Origin: Candidatus Rokuibacteriota bacterium
Lineage (GTDB): Bacteria; Methylomirabilota; Methylomirabilia; Rokubacteriales; CSP1-6
Assembly: GCA_003221695.1 (NCBI GenBank)
Contig: QHSX01000061.1
Span: forward strand, 20,699-84,698
DNA length: 64,000 bases
Direction: 5' to 3'
Part shown: one piece after another, positions 35,584 to 43,309 of the stretch
How positions within the stretch are numbered: position 1 is the stretch's first letter
Layout of the letters: every line of letters starts with the position of its first letter
Translations under genes and position numbers: made by a program
The notes under the pieces: model-generated
Databases searched by the model: none
What the model saw: only the letters and a program-made list of their open reading frames with translations
Told to the model about the DNA's origin: nothing

Positions 35584-36427
35584 GGAGGCGCTGCCGAAGG
35601 TCGGCGGCGACCGCCAGGAGCGCGCGGGCGGCGGCGCTCTCGGGCGCGACCGCGACGAAGGGCTCGCCGCGATCCGCCGCGGCGGCGAGCGCCGGGTCGA
35701 AGGGCACGCGCCCGAGGAGGGGGATGTCCGCGTCGCGGGCGAGCACGGCGGCGTCCGGGCCGGGAAACAGCCCGGCCATGTTCTCGACGAGGCCAAGAAC
35801 CGGCGCCTTGACCTGACTCGCCACCGTGATGGCTTTCCTCACGACGAGATGCGAGACGTCCGACGGAATCGTGACGACGATGGTCCCGGCCAGGCGCTCG
35901 ACCAGCGAGGCGAGCGTAACGAGCCGGTCCGTGCCCGGCGGCAGGTCGAGCAGCAGCAGGTCGAGCTCGCCCCAGTTCGTGTCCGTGAGGAACTCGCGGA
36001 GCGCGCTGGCCTCCATCGCGCCGCGCCAGGTATGGGCCTCGGCCTGGGTCACCGCGTTCCACTCGAGGGGAGCCGAGTCCGACGGGAGCAGCAGGTCCAT
36101 GGACATCACCTTGACGCCGAGTGTGGTCCGCGGCGGCTCGACGCCCCCCGAGGCCAGGACGAGGCGCTGGCCACGCACGCCGAGCATCTTCGCCATCGTG
36201 GGCCCGTTGAGATCCGCGTCGAGGACGCCGACGCGGAGGCCGCTCTGCGCCAGGCCGCACGCGAGGTTCGCGGTGAGCGACGACTTGCCGACGCCGCCTT
36301 TGCCCGACACGATCGCGACGATGGCGCGGACGCTGGCGAGTCGCTCCCTGAGCCTCCGCTGCTGAGCCTCGACCTGGGCGACGATGTTCGAGCCGCCGTC
36401 CCCCGCGATGTCCGTGTACTTTTTCAC
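35570..36427 (-). CDS. Mrp/MinD-family P-loop ATPase lacking the Fe-S cysteines
   Basis: The protein has 285 residues. The deviant Walker A is SGKGGVGKSSLTANLACGLA, preceded by a helix (EAQQRRLRERLASVRAIV). Switch regions are VGVLDADLNGPTMAKMLGV and LDLLLLDLPPGTDRLVTLAS. Where Mrp/ApbC proteins have a CxxC in the ENMSxFxCPxC region, this one reads ENMAGLFPGPDAAVLARDAD and has no Cys pair. Scaffold-type Fe-S transfer is thus unlikely. It is the last gene of the respiratory cluster on this strand, 73 bases after the membrane protein gene, and might act in maturation or positioning of a partner. Confidence 0.9.
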   Translation of the reverse strand: MKKYTDIAGDGGSNIVAQVEAQQRRLRERLASVRAIVAIVSGKGGVGKSSLTANLACGLAQSGLRVGVLDADLNGPTMAKMLGVRGQRLVLASGGVEPPRTTLGVKVMSMDLLLPSDSAPLEWNAVTQAEAHTWRGAMEASALREFLTDTNWGELDLLLLDLPPGTDRLVTLASLVERLAGTIVVTIPSDVSHLVVRKAITVASQVKAPVLGLVENMAGLFPGPDAAVLARDADIPLLGRVPFDPALAAAADRGEPFVAVAPESAAARALLAVAADLRQRLLSGS

Positions 36428-36500
36428 GCGGCGCCCCCGGAGGACCCCGTCATCGCTCGCCGCCGGTCGCGGCGGCGCGTGGGCTCGCCCGACTCACGCA

Positions 36501-36950
36501 TCACGGCTCGCCTCGTGACGAGACGTCACTCGGCTCGCCCTGCCAGGCCGCGCGCGCCAGCATGGTGGCGGTGAGCGCGGCGACGAGCGCCATGAGCCAG
36601 GCGCCGAGGGGGCTCGGCGGCACTCCGCCGCCGAAGGCCGGCATGCGCGTCGACTCGGCGCCGACGAGCGCCAGGCGCGCGACGTACAGCGCCCGGATCG
36701 CGACGAGCACGGCGAGGATGCGCGTGCAGTCGCGCCGCGAGAGCACCCAGCGCTCGAACCATCGACGCCGGCGGTAGAGGAGCGGGGGGACGCCCACGGC
36801 GATCAGTGCGCCGACGCCGAACCAGACGAGCGGCCGGCCGCGCACGGGAAAGACCGCGAGTTGGAGATAGAGCGCGGTGAGCCAGTAGACGATGCCGTAT
36901 CCGAGGTACGTCCACGCGGCCTGCCGGAATCGCCGCTCGATGGCGGTCAC
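36501..36950 (-). CDS. small membrane protein, four helices
   Basis: The protein has 149 residues from GTG 36950, chosen because it gives a GTGA overlap with the radical SAM stop, as is usual in this genome; GTG 36980 adds ten residues. Four hydrophobic segments are visible: near WTYLGYGIVYWLTALYLQLA, WFGVGALIAVGVPPLLY, ILAVLVAIRALYVARLALVG and GAWLMALVAALTATMLARAA. A cytoplasmic basic loop (YRRRRWFERWVLSRRD) separates helices 2 and 3. No family is recognised. Coupling to the radical SAM gene suggests a joint role in cofactor or membrane protein maturation. Confidence 0.75.
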   Translation of the reverse strand: MTAIERRFRQAAWTYLGYGIVYWLTALYLQLAVFPVRGRPLVWFGVGALIAVGVPPLLYRRRRWFERWVLSRRDCTRILAVLVAIRALYVARLALVGAESTRMPAFGGGVPPSPLGAWLMALVAALTATMLARAAWQGEPSDVSSRGEP

Positions 36951-38332
36951 GGGGAGGACGGCCGGAAGCGACCGCCCCACGTCGCCCGGACCTCGGCCAG
37001 AAGCTCCCGGGTCACGACCGCCTGGCCGCGGCCCCGCGCGTACGCCTCGACCGCCCTGACCACCATTCCGCGGGCGAACGACGGAATCGCCTGGAGCCGC
37101 TCGCGCGCGTCAGGATCCCACGCGAGCTCCCAGGTCACCGGCAGCCCGAACGTGACCGTCGGCGGCAGCTCGACGACCGCGCCGCCGTGGGCACCGGGCG
37201 TGTAGCCACACGCGGGATCCTCGGCGAGGTAGTCGCCATACGTGGCGTAGGCGCGGCATCGGCAGCCGCCGCAGATCTTCGAGAACTCGCACGCCCCGCA
37301 GCGTCCGCCGAGCTTCGGGTCGCGCAGGTCGTCGAAGACCGGCGCCCCGCGCCAGAGCTCGGCGAAGCTCGCGCTCCTGAGATTCCCCGCCGACACCGGC
37401 ATGTAGGGGCATGGCGTCACGTCGCCCTCGGGCGTGATCCGACAGTAGTACTTGCCCGCGGGGCACGAGCCGTGGGCGTAGTTCTGGAGCAGCGGCGACG
37501 ATGGGTTCAGCTGCCAGAGAATTCGCCGGAAATGCGGGGCGCATTTGGCGCGGATGAGCAGCCCGTCCGTGCGGACGACGGGCGCCGACCACGGATCCTC
37601 GAACCCGGCGGTCGCCGGGCCGCGGACGCCCTGCGCCGTCGCCAGGAACGTCAGGATCCTCTCGTAGGCCGCGGCGTCGATGTCGGTGAGGTCCCGCCCC
37701 CGCCCCGTCCGCACGAGGAAGAAGAGGTTCAGGACCTTGGCCCCGAGCTCCTTCGCGAGGTCGATCATCGCGGGGATCTCGCCGACGTTCCAGTCTGTCA
37801 CCGACATGTGCAGGGAGAAATCGAGGCCGGCGTCGCTCAGCACCCGCGTGGCGCGCACGGCGCCGTCCCAGGCGCCCGGCAGATGGCGGAACGCGTCGTG
37901 CTTGACGCGGTCGGTGGAGTCGAGGCTGATCGACGCGCCGAGGATCCCGTGCGCGCGCATGCGCCGCGCCTCGCGGTCGCCCAGCAGCACGCCGTTGGTG
38001 CCGAGGACCGTCGTGAACCGCTTCTCGGCGGCGTACGCGGCGATCTCCCAGAGGTCGCGGCGCAGGAGGGGCTCGCCGCCGGTGAGGATCAGGAAGACGT
38101 TCGGGTTGACCTGCGCGATCTCGTCGAGCACGCGCCGGCACTCGTCGGTGGTGAGTTCTCCCCGCGTGTCGGCGCCGGCGAACGCCGACATGTAGCAGTG
38201 CGCGCACTCGAGGTTACACCGCTGGGTCAGGTTCCACGACACGCTGTACGCCGTGTACGGAGCCGCCCCGCCGCCCGGCGTGGGCGTGGACGACGACGCC
38301 GGGTGATGCGCGGGGGTCTCAGGGTGCATCAC
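36947..38332 (-). CDS. radical SAM protein (AhbD/PqqE-like) with SPASM-like cysteines and C-terminal PCP_red
   Basis: The protein has 461 residues. The radical SAM motif is CNLECAHC in WNLTQRCNLECAHCYMSA, followed by LILTGGEPLLRRDLWEIAAY. Later Cys groups (CAPHF, SCPAGKYYCRI, TPCPYMP and CGACEFSKICGGCRCR) are the SPASM/Twitch-type auxiliary cluster ligands, as in heme-pathway AhbD and peptide-modifying enzymes. The last 55 residues (ELAWDPDARERLQAIPSF and on) match the PCP_red domain known from protochlorophyllide reductase subunit B and from some heme-related proteins. PCP_red also occurs three times in the neighbouring stress-protein fusion. A role in heme or tetrapyrrole modification for the oxidases upstream is a fair inference. 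Confidence 0.9.
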   Translation of the reverse strand: MMHPETPAHHPASSSTPTPGGGAAPYTAYSVSWNLTQRCNLECAHCYMSAFAGADTRGELTTDECRRVLDEIAQVNPNVFLILTGGEPLLRRDLWEIAAYAAEKRFTTVLGTNGVLLGDREARRMRAHGILGASISLDSTDRVKHDAFRHLPGAWDGAVRATRVLSDAGLDFSLHMSVTDWNVGEIPAMIDLAKELGAKVLNLFFLVRTGRGRDLTDIDAAAYERILTFLATAQGVRGPATAGFEDPWSAPVVRTDGLLIRAKCAPHFRRILWQLNPSSPLLQNYAHGSCPAGKYYCRITPEGDVTPCPYMPVSAGNLRSASFAELWRGAPVFDDLRDPKLGGRCGACEFSKICGGCRCRAYATYGDYLAEDPACGYTPGAHGGAVVELPPTVTFGLPVTWELAWDPDARERLQAIPSFARGMVVRAVEAYARGRGQAVVTRELLAEVRATWGGRFRPSSP

Positions 38333-38345
38333 GACCGAAACCGCG

Positions 38346-38476
38346 TAGGCGCGGGGGGATGGGGGAGGCTCCGGAGTCCGTTGTAGTCAGGGTTGACCTC
38401 ACACGGCGTCGTTGACAGGCTCGCGATGCGCCTTGGAGCAGTCGGATTCCGGAGCCTCCCCCACCCCCCGCGCCTA
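38346..38476. repeat. long inverted repeat (34/33-base arms, 64-base loop) with G-tracts
   Basis: The left arm (38346-38379) and right arm (38444-38476) are complementary except for one mismatch and one indel. Each arm has a G-run of 6 and one of 5 on one strand, so a quadruplex is also possible. The right arm includes the TAG stop of the stress-protein gene and the left arm lies 14 bases before the radical SAM start codon. In the transcript the hairpin could stop transcription or set a processing point between the two genes. Confidence 0.7.
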
Positions 38477-40375
38477 GCGTGGTTTTTTGTTCGAGACGTA
38501 GCCCGCGATCACTTCGTTCATCGTCTGCCGCGCGTGACCGATGCCCTCCTCGCAGACGGCGAGGTCGATCGTCGCCACGCCCTTGGTGGCGGCGACCTTC
38601 TCGATCTCCTCGCGCGTCATGTCGCGCATGAACCCCGCGGGCACGCGGCCGAGGCGCGCGGTCGCCTCCGCGGTCCAGACGAGGCCGCTCTCGTTCGCCT
38701 CCGCCGCGGGCGCCTGGGCGGGCTCGAACCGAGTCTTGGCGAGGAGCGTGTCCCAGCCGGCCCCGAGCTTCTCGCGGCCCACGGTCTCCTCGATCATCGG
38801 GAGTGCCCACTCGCAGGTGATGACGGGGATCTTCCGCGAGCGCGCGTACTTCTCGATCCGCGCTTTGGCGCGTCGGCGCAGGTAGGCGTCCGTCACCTCA
38901 CGGAGCGCGTCGCGCGCGTCGGCCGACCACTTCACCTGCACGCCCGGCATCGACTCCTCCTCCTCGATGCCGCCCTCCTGGGCTGCGATCGTCTCGACCA
39001 CCTCCCGCGAGATCACCTGGAACCGGTCGGCGGACGCCTTGCAGACCGGGCACGTGACGACCGGGTTCGGCCCCTTGACCGTGTAGCCGCACACCGAGCA
39101 GATCGCCGTCGCGGCCTGCGTCTCGGCGCGGAGCCTCGCGACCGCGAGGTCCTCGGCCAGGATCTGCATCTTCTCGGCCATGCGGGTCGGCATGAAGATC
39201 GCCATCGCCTCGTCGATGACCTTGTTCGTGATGACCGTGTGGCCCTGCTCGATCGCGTACCGAAGCAGCGCCGTGCGCGCCACCCCCTTCACCTGCGGCG
39301 GCACGCGCTCCATGCGGGCCTCGGCCTCCTCGGTCCAGGCGATGATCTCCTCGGCACGGACGTCGAGCGGCGGGTAGAACTTGCCGCCCGTCAGGAGCAC
39401 GTTGCAGGGCAGGAGCCGCAGGAGGTTCTCGGTGTTGGAGCCGAGGTCCACCTCGTGCTCGTCCGAGTGGACCCCGATACGCCCCAGGATCAGGAGCCAC
39501 GGCTGCTCCTTGCGAGCGAACGTGAGGACCTTCTCGAAGCACTTCCCGTCGAGCAGGGTGATCGCCAGGTCGACGCCGGCCTCGGCGGCGAGCTTTCGGC
39601 CGATCTCCAGATGCGACTGGTAGATCTTGGCCAATCCAGTATCGATGATCTCCTCGTGCAGTTGCTCTTGCTCTTTGAATCGGAAGATTTTCGAAGCCCT
39701 TTCGCTCAGCACGCCGACGATCCCGTTGAACATCGCATAGTGGAGGTACGGATCGTAGACCGCGACCGCCTGGAGGGTGCGGCCCAGCGCCTTTGCGAGG
39801 CCGATGCCCAGCCGGAGGGCGTTGAAGGACTGGGGGGAGCCGTCGAGGCCCACGACGATGGCGCCCTGCGTGTCCTTCAGCGGATCGGCATTGCGGACGA
39901 CCAGCGTGTCCTTCGGGACCTTGCGGACGAAGCGCTCGGTCACCGAGCCGAGCTGGCTGTCCTTCACCGCGCCCATGCCGAGGGCGCCCATGACGACCAG
40001 GTCGTAGTCGGACGCGAGGCAGTCCTCGACGAGCACCTTGTAGTGCTTACCGTCGATCAGCTTCCGCTCGAAGGCGAGCCCCGCGGCCTCGGCGCGTCGG
40101 GCGGCGACGTCGAGGTAGGAGTCGGAGATGAGCTGGAGGCCCATGGCGATCAGCGAGTCGTGGATCTTCCGCTGGCGCTCGAGCTCGTGCTCGTCCTTGT
40201 ACTCGTCCGGCAGCGTGTACTCCATCTGCTTGAATCGGTAGTCGTGGAGCCGCGCCGCGTACACGTGGACGCCGGTGAGCTTGGCGCCGCAGGTCCGGCC
40301 CAACTCGACGGCGAGCTCGATCGCCCGGTTCGAGTAGTCCGAGTTGTCCACCGGAACGCAGATGTGCTTGAACAT
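38474..40375 (-). CDS. two universal stress domains fused to three PCP_red domains and a rubredoxin-like zinc/iron knuckle
   Basis: The protein has 633 residues. Residues 1-160 and about 165-330 are UspA domains (KHICVPVDNSDYSNRAIELA, and VVGLDGSPQSFNALRLGIGL). The first has VMGALGMGAVKDSQLGSVTE, with a G-2X-G-9X-G(S/T)-type ATP loop that looks kept. PCP_red-like units follow at about 343-393 (WTEEAEARMERVPPQVKGVA), 482-534 (VKWSADARDALREV) and 570-628 (LVWTAEATARLGRVPAGFMR). Between the first two lies CSVCGYTVKG then TCPVCKASADRFQVI, a rubredoxin-like four-Cys site. This order is very unusual. It lies between the cupredoxin-like and radical SAM genes, so a link to heme handling, redox stress or oxidase assembly is suspected. 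Confidence 0.9.
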   Translation of the reverse strand: MFKHICVPVDNSDYSNRAIELAVELGRTCGAKLTGVHVYAARLHDYRFKQMEYTLPDEYKDEHELERQRKIHDSLIAMGLQLISDSYLDVAARRAEAAGLAFERKLIDGKHYKVLVEDCLASDYDLVVMGALGMGAVKDSQLGSVTERFVRKVPKDTLVVRNADPLKDTQGAIVVGLDGSPQSFNALRLGIGLAKALGRTLQAVAVYDPYLHYAMFNGIVGVLSERASKIFRFKEQEQLHEEIIDTGLAKIYQSHLEIGRKLAAEAGVDLAITLLDGKCFEKVLTFARKEQPWLLILGRIGVHSDEHEVDLGSNTENLLRLLPCNVLLTGGKFYPPLDVRAEEIIAWTEEAEARMERVPPQVKGVARTALLRYAIEQGHTVITNKVIDEAMAIFMPTRMAEKMQILAEDLAVARLRAETQAATAICSVCGYTVKGPNPVVTCPVCKASADRFQVISREVVETIAAQEGGIEEEESMPGVQVKWSADARDALREVTDAYLRRRAKARIEKYARSRKIPVITCEWALPMIEETVGREKLGAGWDTLLAKTRFEPAQAPAAEANESGLVWTAEATARLGRVPAGFMRDMTREEIEKVAATKGVATIDLAVCEEGIGHARQTMNEVIAGYVSNKKPR

Positions 40376-40384
40376 GGGCCCTCC

Positions 40385-41194
40385 CTATCGCAGCTCGAAT
40401 TCGACCGTCACCACCTTGCGGGGCGCGATCGTCACCTCTTTCGTGATCGTCGTGGGCTCGTCGTACACCGGCCGACCGTCCTTGTCGACGCCCCTGCCTC
40501 GGAAGCCGGCGTGCCACATCGTGACCTTATAGGTCCCGGGCGGGACGTCGGCAATCCGGAAGGCCCCGCGCGCGTCCGTGACCGTGACGTAGGGGCTGTC
40601 GTGGACGAGGATCCAGGCGGCCATGTGCGTGTGAGCGTCGCACAGGACGTGCACGACGCCGGGCTTCGACAGCCGCCTCGTGACGTCGATCAGCTGGTTC
40701 TTGTTCGGCAGGGCCACGTTGAAGACCGTCGGCTTGCCCATGAAGCCGTGGGTGTTGTGGAGGACCGGGTCGGAGTTCTTCACGTGGATCCGCTCGCCGG
40801 GGCTCACCGCGGTGACGTGGGCGACGAACAGGCACTTGTGGTTGTCGAGGATCACGTCGCCGCCGCCCTTCTTGCCGCCCACGACGCCCTCGAGCATCAC
40901 GACGCCATCCCTCACGCCGTGGTCCGGGCCGAGCACGAGCGCCTCGGGAGGCTTCGACTCGCCGCAGACGTCCCGGTTCTTGTTGACCGGAATCGGTTCG
41001 TACGCGGGCGGCGTGCCGACGAACTTCAGGGTCCCGGTCACGGCGCCGCCGTCCGCCACGGCGACGACCTCGTACGTCGCGCCCGGGGCCGGCGCGGCGA
41101 GCGCCTGCGCCGCCAGGAAGACGAGCGCTACGACTCGGGGTTGACGGCGTACTCGAGGGCCAGCCAGAAGCTCCGGCTGTACCGGAAGAACCAC
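40385..41194 (-). CDS. secreted cupredoxin-like protein with carboxypeptidase-regulatory-like C-terminus
   Basis: About 269 residues from GTG 41194. The start is uncertain: no ATG is in frame near the signal peptide (VVALVFLAAQALAA), and the frame overlaps the DUF983 gene by 67 bases. The core has NSDPVLHNTHGFMGKPT and VVHVLCDAHTHMAAWILVHD, giving His, Cys, His and Met in the order expected for a type I copper site. Then AFRIADVPPGTYKVTMWHAG is a regulatory-like beta sandwich. A paralogue is encoded at 47713-48411. Both flank the oxidase genes, so they may carry electrons or copper in the periplasm. Confidence 0.8.
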   Translation of the reverse strand: MVLPVQPELLAGPRVRRQPRVVALVFLAAQALAAPAPGATYEVVAVADGGAVTGTLKFVGTPPAYEPIPVNKNRDVCGESKPPEALVLGPDHGVRDGVVMLEGVVGGKKGGGDVILDNHKCLFVAHVTAVSPGERIHVKNSDPVLHNTHGFMGKPTVFNVALPNKNQLIDVTRRLSKPGVVHVLCDAHTHMAAWILVHDSPYVTVTDARGAFRIADVPPGTYKVTMWHAGFRGRGVDKDGRPVYDEPTTITKEVTIAPRKVVTVEFELR

Positions 41195-41496
41195 AGGGGG
41201 AACACCACGACCACGGGGAGCCACAGGGCGAGTTGCGCCGCGGTCGAGAGCTCCGTGAACGCCCAGAGCAGGACGTAGCCTCCGATCACGACGAGCGTGG
41301 TCACCGCGTAGTTGACGTAGATCGCGCCGACGAAGTAGCCCTGCGCCCGTTCGAAGCGGAGACCGCAGGCCGAGCAGGCGGGCGCCATCCGGAACCAGCC
41401 TCGGAACATCGGGCCCGCGCCGCACCGGGGACACTGAAGGCGCGCCGCCTGCCCGAAGGCTCGCCGCAGGCGGACCGCTCGACGCTCGGGCGCCAT
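41128..41496 (-). CDS. DUF983 family membrane protein with zinc ribbon
   Basis: The protein has 122 residues. An N-terminal zinc ribbon is formed by LQCPRCGAGP and PACSACGLRFERAQGYFVGA, followed by two membrane helices (AIYVNYAVTTLVVIGGYVLL and ALWLPVVVVFPLWFF). DUF983 proteins are regularly found in cytochrome c oxidase and heme A operons, and here too the gene follows subunit IV by 31 bases. Its function is not established; an assembly role is likely from context. Confidence 0.92.
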   Translation of the reverse strand: MAPERRAVRLRRAFGQAARLQCPRCGAGPMFRGWFRMAPACSACGLRFERAQGYFVGAIYVNYAVTTLVVIGGYVLLWAFTELSTAAQLALWLPVVVVFPLWFFRYSRSFWLALEYAVNPES

Positions 41497-41527
41497 CGCG
41501 CACCTCGTAGCTCCGCGCCCCCGCCAC

Positions 41528-41857
41528 TCAGTGCTTGGCGGGCGCGCTCACGGCGGCCTTCACGCCCACCGTGCGCTTCGCGACGGCGAAGCCGTCCGGG
41601 AGGAGCAGGAACACCAGGAGGGTTGCGATCATGAGCGGCGTGATCGCCACCAGGCCCAGCGTGCCGGTCTCGAACCGGAGGTGCATGAAGTACATCGCGA
41701 CGAGCACCGCCTTGCCGAGTGCCAACGCGCACAGCAGGACGACGATCGTCGTCTTGTTCAGGGGCGCGTAGATCACCGCGATCTCGATCACGGTGAGGAT
41801 CGCGAGGTACCAGAAGATCGCCATGTAGTTGGGGTGCTTGTGCTCTGCGCCCGCCAT
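41528..41857 (-). CDS. ctaF: cytochrome c oxidase subunit IV
   Basis: The protein has 109 residues with three predicted helices. The pattern HPNYMAIFWYLAILTVIEIA, then KTTIVVLLCALALGKAVLVA and MYFMHLRFE matches prokaryotic subunit IV of caa3-type oxidases. The last part (VFLLLPDGFAVAKRTVGVKA) is a third helix with a soluble tail. It lies 12 bases after subunit III and is needed for assembly rather than catalysis. Confidence 0.93.
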   Translation of the reverse strand: MAGAEHKHPNYMAIFWYLAILTVIEIAVIYAPLNKTTIVVLLCALALGKAVLVAMYFMHLRFETGTLGLVAITPLMIATLLVFLLLPDGFAVAKRTVGVKAAVSAPAKH

Positions 41858-41869
41858 CGCCTCGGCCCC

Positions 41870-42487
41870 CTAGATGAGGTACATGAAGGTGAACACCATG
41901 ATCCACACGAGGTCGACGAAGTGCCAGTAGAGCCCGGTGATCTCGACCGCGTTGTAGCTCGCCGCCGGCGCCGGGCGGTTTGTGACATAGCGGATCATCG
42001 AGACGAGGTAGATCACGCCCCCGGTGACGTGCAGACCGTGGAACCCCGTGACGAGGAAGAAGGACGTGCCGAAGAGCGACGCGCCCCACGGGTTGCCGTT
42101 GATATGGAGCCCCTCGTGGATCAGCTTGGACCACTCATAAGCCTGGCAGCTCACGAAGATCGCGCCACCGAGCGCCGTGAAGAAGAGGAACATCCGGCAC
42201 TTCGACCGGTCGCCCTTTCCCAGCCACTCGAGCGCCTTGACCATCGTGACGCTCGAGCAGATCAGCAGGAAGGTCATCGCGGCGGTCAGGTTGATCCCGA
42301 GCACCGCGTACGGGCTCGGCCAGTCGGCGCTGGTCGCCCGCATCCCGCCGTAGGACGCGAGCAGGACGCCGAAGCCGACGGCGTCGCCTGCCAGAAAGAT
42401 CCACATGCCGAGCTTGCCCCAGCTCTCGGGGGTGAGCGGGGTCTCGGCCGGCTCGACGGCCGAGTGCACGGAGGCTGACGGGCTCAT
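41870..42487 (-). CDS. ctaE: cytochrome c oxidase subunit III (first copy)
   Basis: The protein has 205 residues from ATG 42487, with GGAGAC ahead. Five helices are predicted: WGKLGMWIFLAGDAVGFGVL, then AMTFLLICSSVTMVKALEW and KCRMFLFFTALGGAIFVSCQ with the conserved EW in AYEWSKLIHE. FLVTGFHGLHVTGGVIYL and ITGLYWHFVDLVWIMVFTFM complete the family pattern. The FHGLHV and YWHFVDLVW motifs are complete. The second copy (42540-43223) lies right upstream and is less typical, so this one is probably the main subunit III. Confidence 0.95.
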   Translation of the reverse strand: MSPSASVHSAVEPAETPLTPESWGKLGMWIFLAGDAVGFGVLLASYGGMRATSADWPSPYAVLGINLTAAMTFLLICSSVTMVKALEWLGKGDRSKCRMFLFFTALGGAIFVSCQAYEWSKLIHEGLHINGNPWGASLFGTSFFLVTGFHGLHVTGGVIYLVSMIRYVTNRPAPAASYNAVEITGLYWHFVDLVWIMVFTFMYLI

Positions 42488-42539
42488 ATCGTCTCCTTGA
42501 TCGTGTCGAGATCGTTGCGCGCGGGGCTCACGGCACCAC

Positions 42540-43223
42540 TCAGAGCAGGTAGACCGTGACGTAGAGGAGCGGCCACAGCCCGACCACGAAGTGCCAGAAC
42601 ATCGCACACGCTCTCACCGGCGCCGTCCGGCCTTGCCCGAAATGGCCGCGGGACGCGAGCACGAGCGTCACCGAGAGCCAGACCAGCGCCCCGAAGACGT
42701 GCGCGGCGTGCGCGCCGATCAGCGTGTAGAAGGTGGCGCCGTAGGTGCCGGCCGAGACCGTCAGCCCGAAGCCGATCAGGCGCGCCCACTCGTAGCCCTG
42801 GACCAGCAGGAAGAGCGCGCCGAGGCCAGCCGTGGCAGCGAGCCGCCTCACCAGGAGGGTCTCCTCACCGCGCATGAGCGCCCCGACGGCGCGCGCCATC
42901 GTGACGCTCGAGGCGAGCAGCACCAGCGTGTTGAGGCCGGTGACGCCCACGGGGAGCCGCGGCTGCTGCGGCGGCGGCCAGAGCGGCTGGCCGAGCCGCG
43001 TGACGAACAGCGCCGCCATGAGCGCGGCGAAGAACACCGTCTCACCGCCGATCAGGAAGAGGACGGCGAGCCGCAAGTTGTCGAGCACGGGACGCCGCGG
43101 GGCGGGCTCGCGCTCCGAGCCATCGCCGCCGCCCGTCGGCGGGGGGGGCGGGACCACGGGCCCATTCGGCCGGTGGGTGACCGGGCCGCGCTGGGAGGGC
43201 GCCTGGAGCAACCCCGTCGTCAC
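42540..43223 (-). CDS. cytochrome c oxidase subunit III-like protein (second copy)
   Basis: The protein has 227 residues from GTG 43223, overlapping the stop of the 29-residue peptide gene. The first 45 residues are a Pro/Gly-rich soluble extension (a run of six Pro then TGGGDGSEREPAPRR). Then follow five helices: LAVLFLIGGETVFFAALMAA, LVLLASSVTMARAVGALMRG, ALFLLVQGYEWARLIGFGLT, FYTLIGAHAAHVFGALVWLS and FWHFVVGLWPLLYVTVYL. The His of FHGLHV is replaced by AHAAHVF. Two different subunit III genes in one operon may serve alternative oxidase forms or a heterodimeric arrangement. Confidence 0.9.
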   Translation of the reverse strand: MTTGLLQAPSQRGPVTHRPNGPVVPPPPPTGGGDGSEREPAPRRPVLDNLRLAVLFLIGGETVFFAALMAALFVTRLGQPLWPPPQQPRLPVGVTGLNTLVLLASSVTMARAVGALMRGEETLLVRRLAATAGLGALFLLVQGYEWARLIGFGLTVSAGTYGATFYTLIGAHAAHVFGALVWLSVTLVLASRGHFGQGRTAPVRACAMFWHFVVGLWPLLYVTVYLL

Positions 43224-43309
43224 CAGCGGATCCCCACGAGGAACGAGGCGACGACGAGCACCCCGATGATCGCGAGGAGGACCCGGAGCGTCTGGTGGGT
43301 CGTCGTCAT
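43220..43309 (-). CDS. 29-residue single-helix membrane peptide, translationally coupled
   Basis: ATG 43309 lies in an ATGA overlap with the heme O synthase stop, and its TGA lies in a GTGA overlap with subunit III, so it sits exactly between both. The peptide reads MTTTHQTLRVLLAIIGVLVV then ASFLVGIRW, with one transmembrane helix and a basic-aromatic end. Small single-helix subunits are known in several terminal oxidases (for example CydX), which is a structural analogy only. The two flanking overlaps are strong evidence that it is translated. Confidence 0.75.
   Translation of the reverse strand: MTTTHQTLRVLLAIIGVLVVASFLVGIRW

Noticed and set aside
38393..41278. 961-codon plus-strand open frame
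   Set aside because: It is antisense to the stress-protein/PCP_red fusion and the cupredoxin-like gene, is rich in Arg/His/Asp as shadow frames of GC-rich genes are, and has no recognisable motif.
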